This document shows, piece after piece, positions 6,256 through 7,760 of a DNA stretch of 7,760 nucleotides (within the stretch, counting starts at the first letter, position 1; each line of letters starts with the position of its first letter). The stretch lies in NCBI GenBank assembly GCA_902783905.1, contig CACZSP010000034.1:1-7760 (forward strand). The letters run 5' to 3'. Position numbers and translations under genes: made by a program. Source of the DNA: an uncultured Ruminococcus sp. GTDB taxonomy: Bacteria > Bacillota > Clostridia > Oscillospirales > CAG-272. The notes under the pieces were generated by a model. That model did no database searches. It saw nothing but the letters and a program-made list of their open reading frames with translations, and was not told the DNA's origin.

Positions 6256-7340
6256 AGATTCTGCATATTGCTTCGATAAACGACGACGGATGCAGCGGAG
6301 TTCCGGTCGCGGTAAAATCGCAGGTTTCGGCTCAGAGTTCGTATGCCGATACCGCGCTGCTGAACGTCCGCGGAATACGTTTTACCGACCTCGGGAAGCG
6401 CGGAATTCCGCAGTTCGACGCTTCTTCCGGGTTCCCGGACGCGGATTTGCCGGGATTCGGCAGGCCCGACGTCGCAGTATTTCACGAATTCTACCGCACC
6501 GATTACCTTCCGATCTTCCGAAAGCTGAAAAAAAGCGGAATTCCGTATATCATCATCCCGCACGGGGAACTCAGGCGCGAGGCCCAGCGGAAAAAGATAC
6601 TCAAGAAAACCGCCGCAAACGTACTTCTGTTTCATCCGTTTCTGACGGGTGCCGCAGCGGTGCAGTTCCTGTCGGACGAAGAGCGGAACCACACGCGTTT
6701 TGCCGGAAGAAGCATAGTTTCTCCCAACGGCGTCGAAGTCACGGGGAGGATACGCGTTCCGTCTGCCGGCAGCGGTGTCCGTTTCGTATATATCGGCAGG
6801 TACGAATGGCGCATCAAGGGTCTTGATATCCTTCTTGAGGCGGTATCGGCCGCGAAAGACGATATCCTCGCCTCGAAAAGCAGTTTTGCTCTTTACGGTC
6901 CGGACGTTAAAGGAAGGCGCCGGCAGGTCGAAGGGCTCGTTTCAAAGAACGGGGTCGGCGACGTCGTTTCGGTTCTCGATCCGGTTACCGGGCCGGAAAA
7001 GGAGAGGATACTGCTCTGTACCGACGTTTTTGTTCAGTGTTCGCGAAGCGAAGGGATGCCGATGGGTATTCTCGAGGCGCTGTCGTACGGAATACCCTGT
7101 ATCGTGACCGACGGGACTGCCGTTTCAGGAGCGGTAAACGAATACGGGGCCGGATGGGGAGTTCCGACGACCGTTTCCGCGGTCGCCGGCGCGATACGCT
7201 CGGCAATCGCCGAAAAAAGCTCTCTTTCTCAGAAAACGCCCGGATGCGTCCGGATGATCGAAGAAAGATTCGAAACGGACCGGGTCGCCCGTGATGCCGT
7301 TGAAAAATACGCGATGATCGCCGGGGGAAAGCTTCCCTGA
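6252..7340 (+). CDS. GT4 family glycosyltransferase
   Basis: This 362-residue retaining GT-B glycosyltransferase has a Rossmann-type N-terminal domain beginning MKILHIASIN with the glycine-containing loop CSGVPVAVKSQ (14-24). Then come PDVAVFHEFYR (72-82), IIPHGEL (101-107, acceptor-side H104), SPNGVEV (157-163), and the C-terminal donor domain with YIGRYEWRIKGLD (180-192, K189 for donor phosphates), a Gly-rich turn, and SRSEGMPMGILEALSYGIP (264-282), carrying the EX7E pair E267/E275. The length is usual for the family. The ATG overlaps the preceding stop (ATGA, 6252-6255). There is no strong ribosome site at normal distance, only GGGG at 6243-6246, so translation probably depends on coupling. 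By context it adds the third or later sugar of the repeat unit. The sugar cannot be told from the sequence. Confidence 0.88.
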   Translation: MKILHIASINDDGCSGVPVAVKSQVSAQSSYADTALLNVRGIRFTDLGKRGIPQFDASSGFPDADLPGFGRPDVAVFHEFYRTDYLPIFRKLKKSGIPYIIIPHGELRREAQRKKILKKTAANVLLFHPFLTGAAAVQFLSDEERNHTRFAGRSIVSPNGVEVTGRIRVPSAGSGVRFVYIGRYEWRIKGLDILLEAVSAAKDDILASKSSFALYGPDVKGRRRQVEGLVSKNGVGDVVSVLDPVTGPEKERILLCTDVFVQCSRSEGMPMGILEALSYGIPCIVTDGTAVSGAVNEYGAGWGVPTTVSAVAGAIRSAIAEKSSLSQKTPGCVRMIEERFETDRVARDAVEKYAMIAGGKLP

Positions 7341-7366
7341 CGGTATCCCGACAAAAAAGGTGACGA

Positions 7367-7760
7367 ATGATCCCGAAAATCATCCATTACTGCTGGTTCG
7401 GCGGGAAGCCGATGAGCAGGCTCGGAGAAAAGTGTCTTGCAAGCTGGAAGAAATACTGCCCGGACTACGAGATCGTAAGATGGGACGAGAGCAGTTACGA
7501 CGTTTCGAAAAACGTTTATATGAAGCAGGCTTACGACGCCGGCAAGTGGGGATTCGTTCCGGATTACGCAAGACTCGATATCATATACCGTTGCGGAGGA
7601 ATCTATCTGGATACCGACGTAGAGCTGGTGCGCCCGCTTGACGACCTCCTCGGGTTCCGTTGCTTCGTCGGCATCGAGGAAAACGACAAGGTGGCGCTCG
7701 GACTGGGATTCGGCGCCGAAAAGGGAAACGGCCTGCTCAGTGACATGATGAAGGAATATG
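7367..7760 (+). CDS. GT32 family glycosyltransferase (OCH1/capsule type), 3' end beyond window
   Basis: An open frame runs from ATG 7367 to the window edge without a stop, so only the first 131 residues are visible. The opening MIPKIIHYCWFGGKPMS (1-17) is the hallmark start of bacterial GT32 (glycosyltransferase sugar-binding region containing DXD) enzymes. It is followed by SWKKYCPDYEIVRWDE (26-41), FVPDYARLDIIYRCGGIYLD (63-82) and the DxD metal site D82-T83-D84, then ELVRPLDDLL (86-95). The family usually runs to about 230-260 residues, so roughly half is missing. The start has AAAGGTG at 7356-7362, about four bases upstream, and follows the GT4 gene by 26 bases with no hairpin between. It likely adds a hexose or similar sugar to the growing lipid-linked glycan. 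The donor is unknown. Confidence 0.9.
   Translation, partial: MIPKIIHYCWFGGKPMSRLGEKCLASWKKYCPDYEIVRWDESSYDVSKNVYMKQAYDAGKWGFVPDYARLDIIYRCGGIYLDTDVELVRPLDDLLGFRCFVGIEENDKVALGLGFGAEKGNGLLSDMMKEY

Noticed and set aside
1..7760. Search by eye for CRISPR arrays, tRNA or rRNA genes, insertion sequences and attachment sites.
   Set aside because: No spaced direct repeats, cloverleaf sequences, transposase motifs or terminal repeats were found. The coding sequence is continuous and uniform in style.

Overview
The window is a densely packed, single-strand (+) gene cluster for a bacterial surface polysaccharide or glycan. It holds seven complete genes and the 5' part of an eighth, with one clear promoter at the left end and no gene-free stretch longer than about 210 bases. 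Moderate-to-high GC by eye, strong Shine-Dalgarno sites, ATGA stop/start overlaps, and protein types resembling Bacillus EpsN and clostridial sugar transferases suggest a member of the Bacillota, probably an uncultured gut-type Clostridia. This taxonomic call is an inference from gene style, not from a marker gene.

Layout. Bases 1-110 are the tail of an upstream transcription unit, ending in an intrinsic terminator (68-110). An extended -10 promoter (132-160), with a perfect 15-base inverted repeat over its -10 box, drives the cluster. Genes 1 and 2 (211-2201) form a sugar-activation pair: an N-acetylhexosamine-1-kinase-like enzyme and a GlmU-N-like nucleotidyltransferase that lacks the acetyltransferase half of GlmU. 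Genes 3 and 4 (2198-4682) are two different PLP-dependent DegT/DnrJ/EryC1/StrS sugar aminotransferases, the first EpsN/PglE-like. Gene 5 (4684-5379) is a monotopic phosphoglycosyl transferase that would place the first sugar phosphate on undecaprenyl phosphate. A terminator-like hairpin (5378-5402) follows. Then come a GT2 glycosyltransferase (5422-6255), a GT4 glycosyltransferase (6252-7340) and a GT32 glycosyltransferase that runs off the right edge (from 7367).

How the genes fit together. The kinase and nucleotidyltransferase would make an NDP-sugar. The aminotransferases would make one or two amino-deoxy sugar nucleotides. The phosphoglycosyl transferase would start the lipid-linked unit, and the three glycosyltransferases would extend it by three or more sugars. 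Missing from the window are a UDP-sugar 4,6-dehydratase, a sugar N-acetyltransferase, a flippase, a polymerase and a length regulator. These presumably lie outside the window or elsewhere on the chromosome.

I do not see a defence system, mobile element, CRISPR array or RNA gene, and nothing that clearly amounts to a wholly new biological system. The most interesting points are the kinase/uridylyltransferase pair, in which the nucleotidyltransferase has altered sugar-pocket motifs; the paired aminotransferases with no acetyltransferase; the palindrome on the promoter; and the hairpin that separates the lipid-priming genes from the glycosyltransferases.
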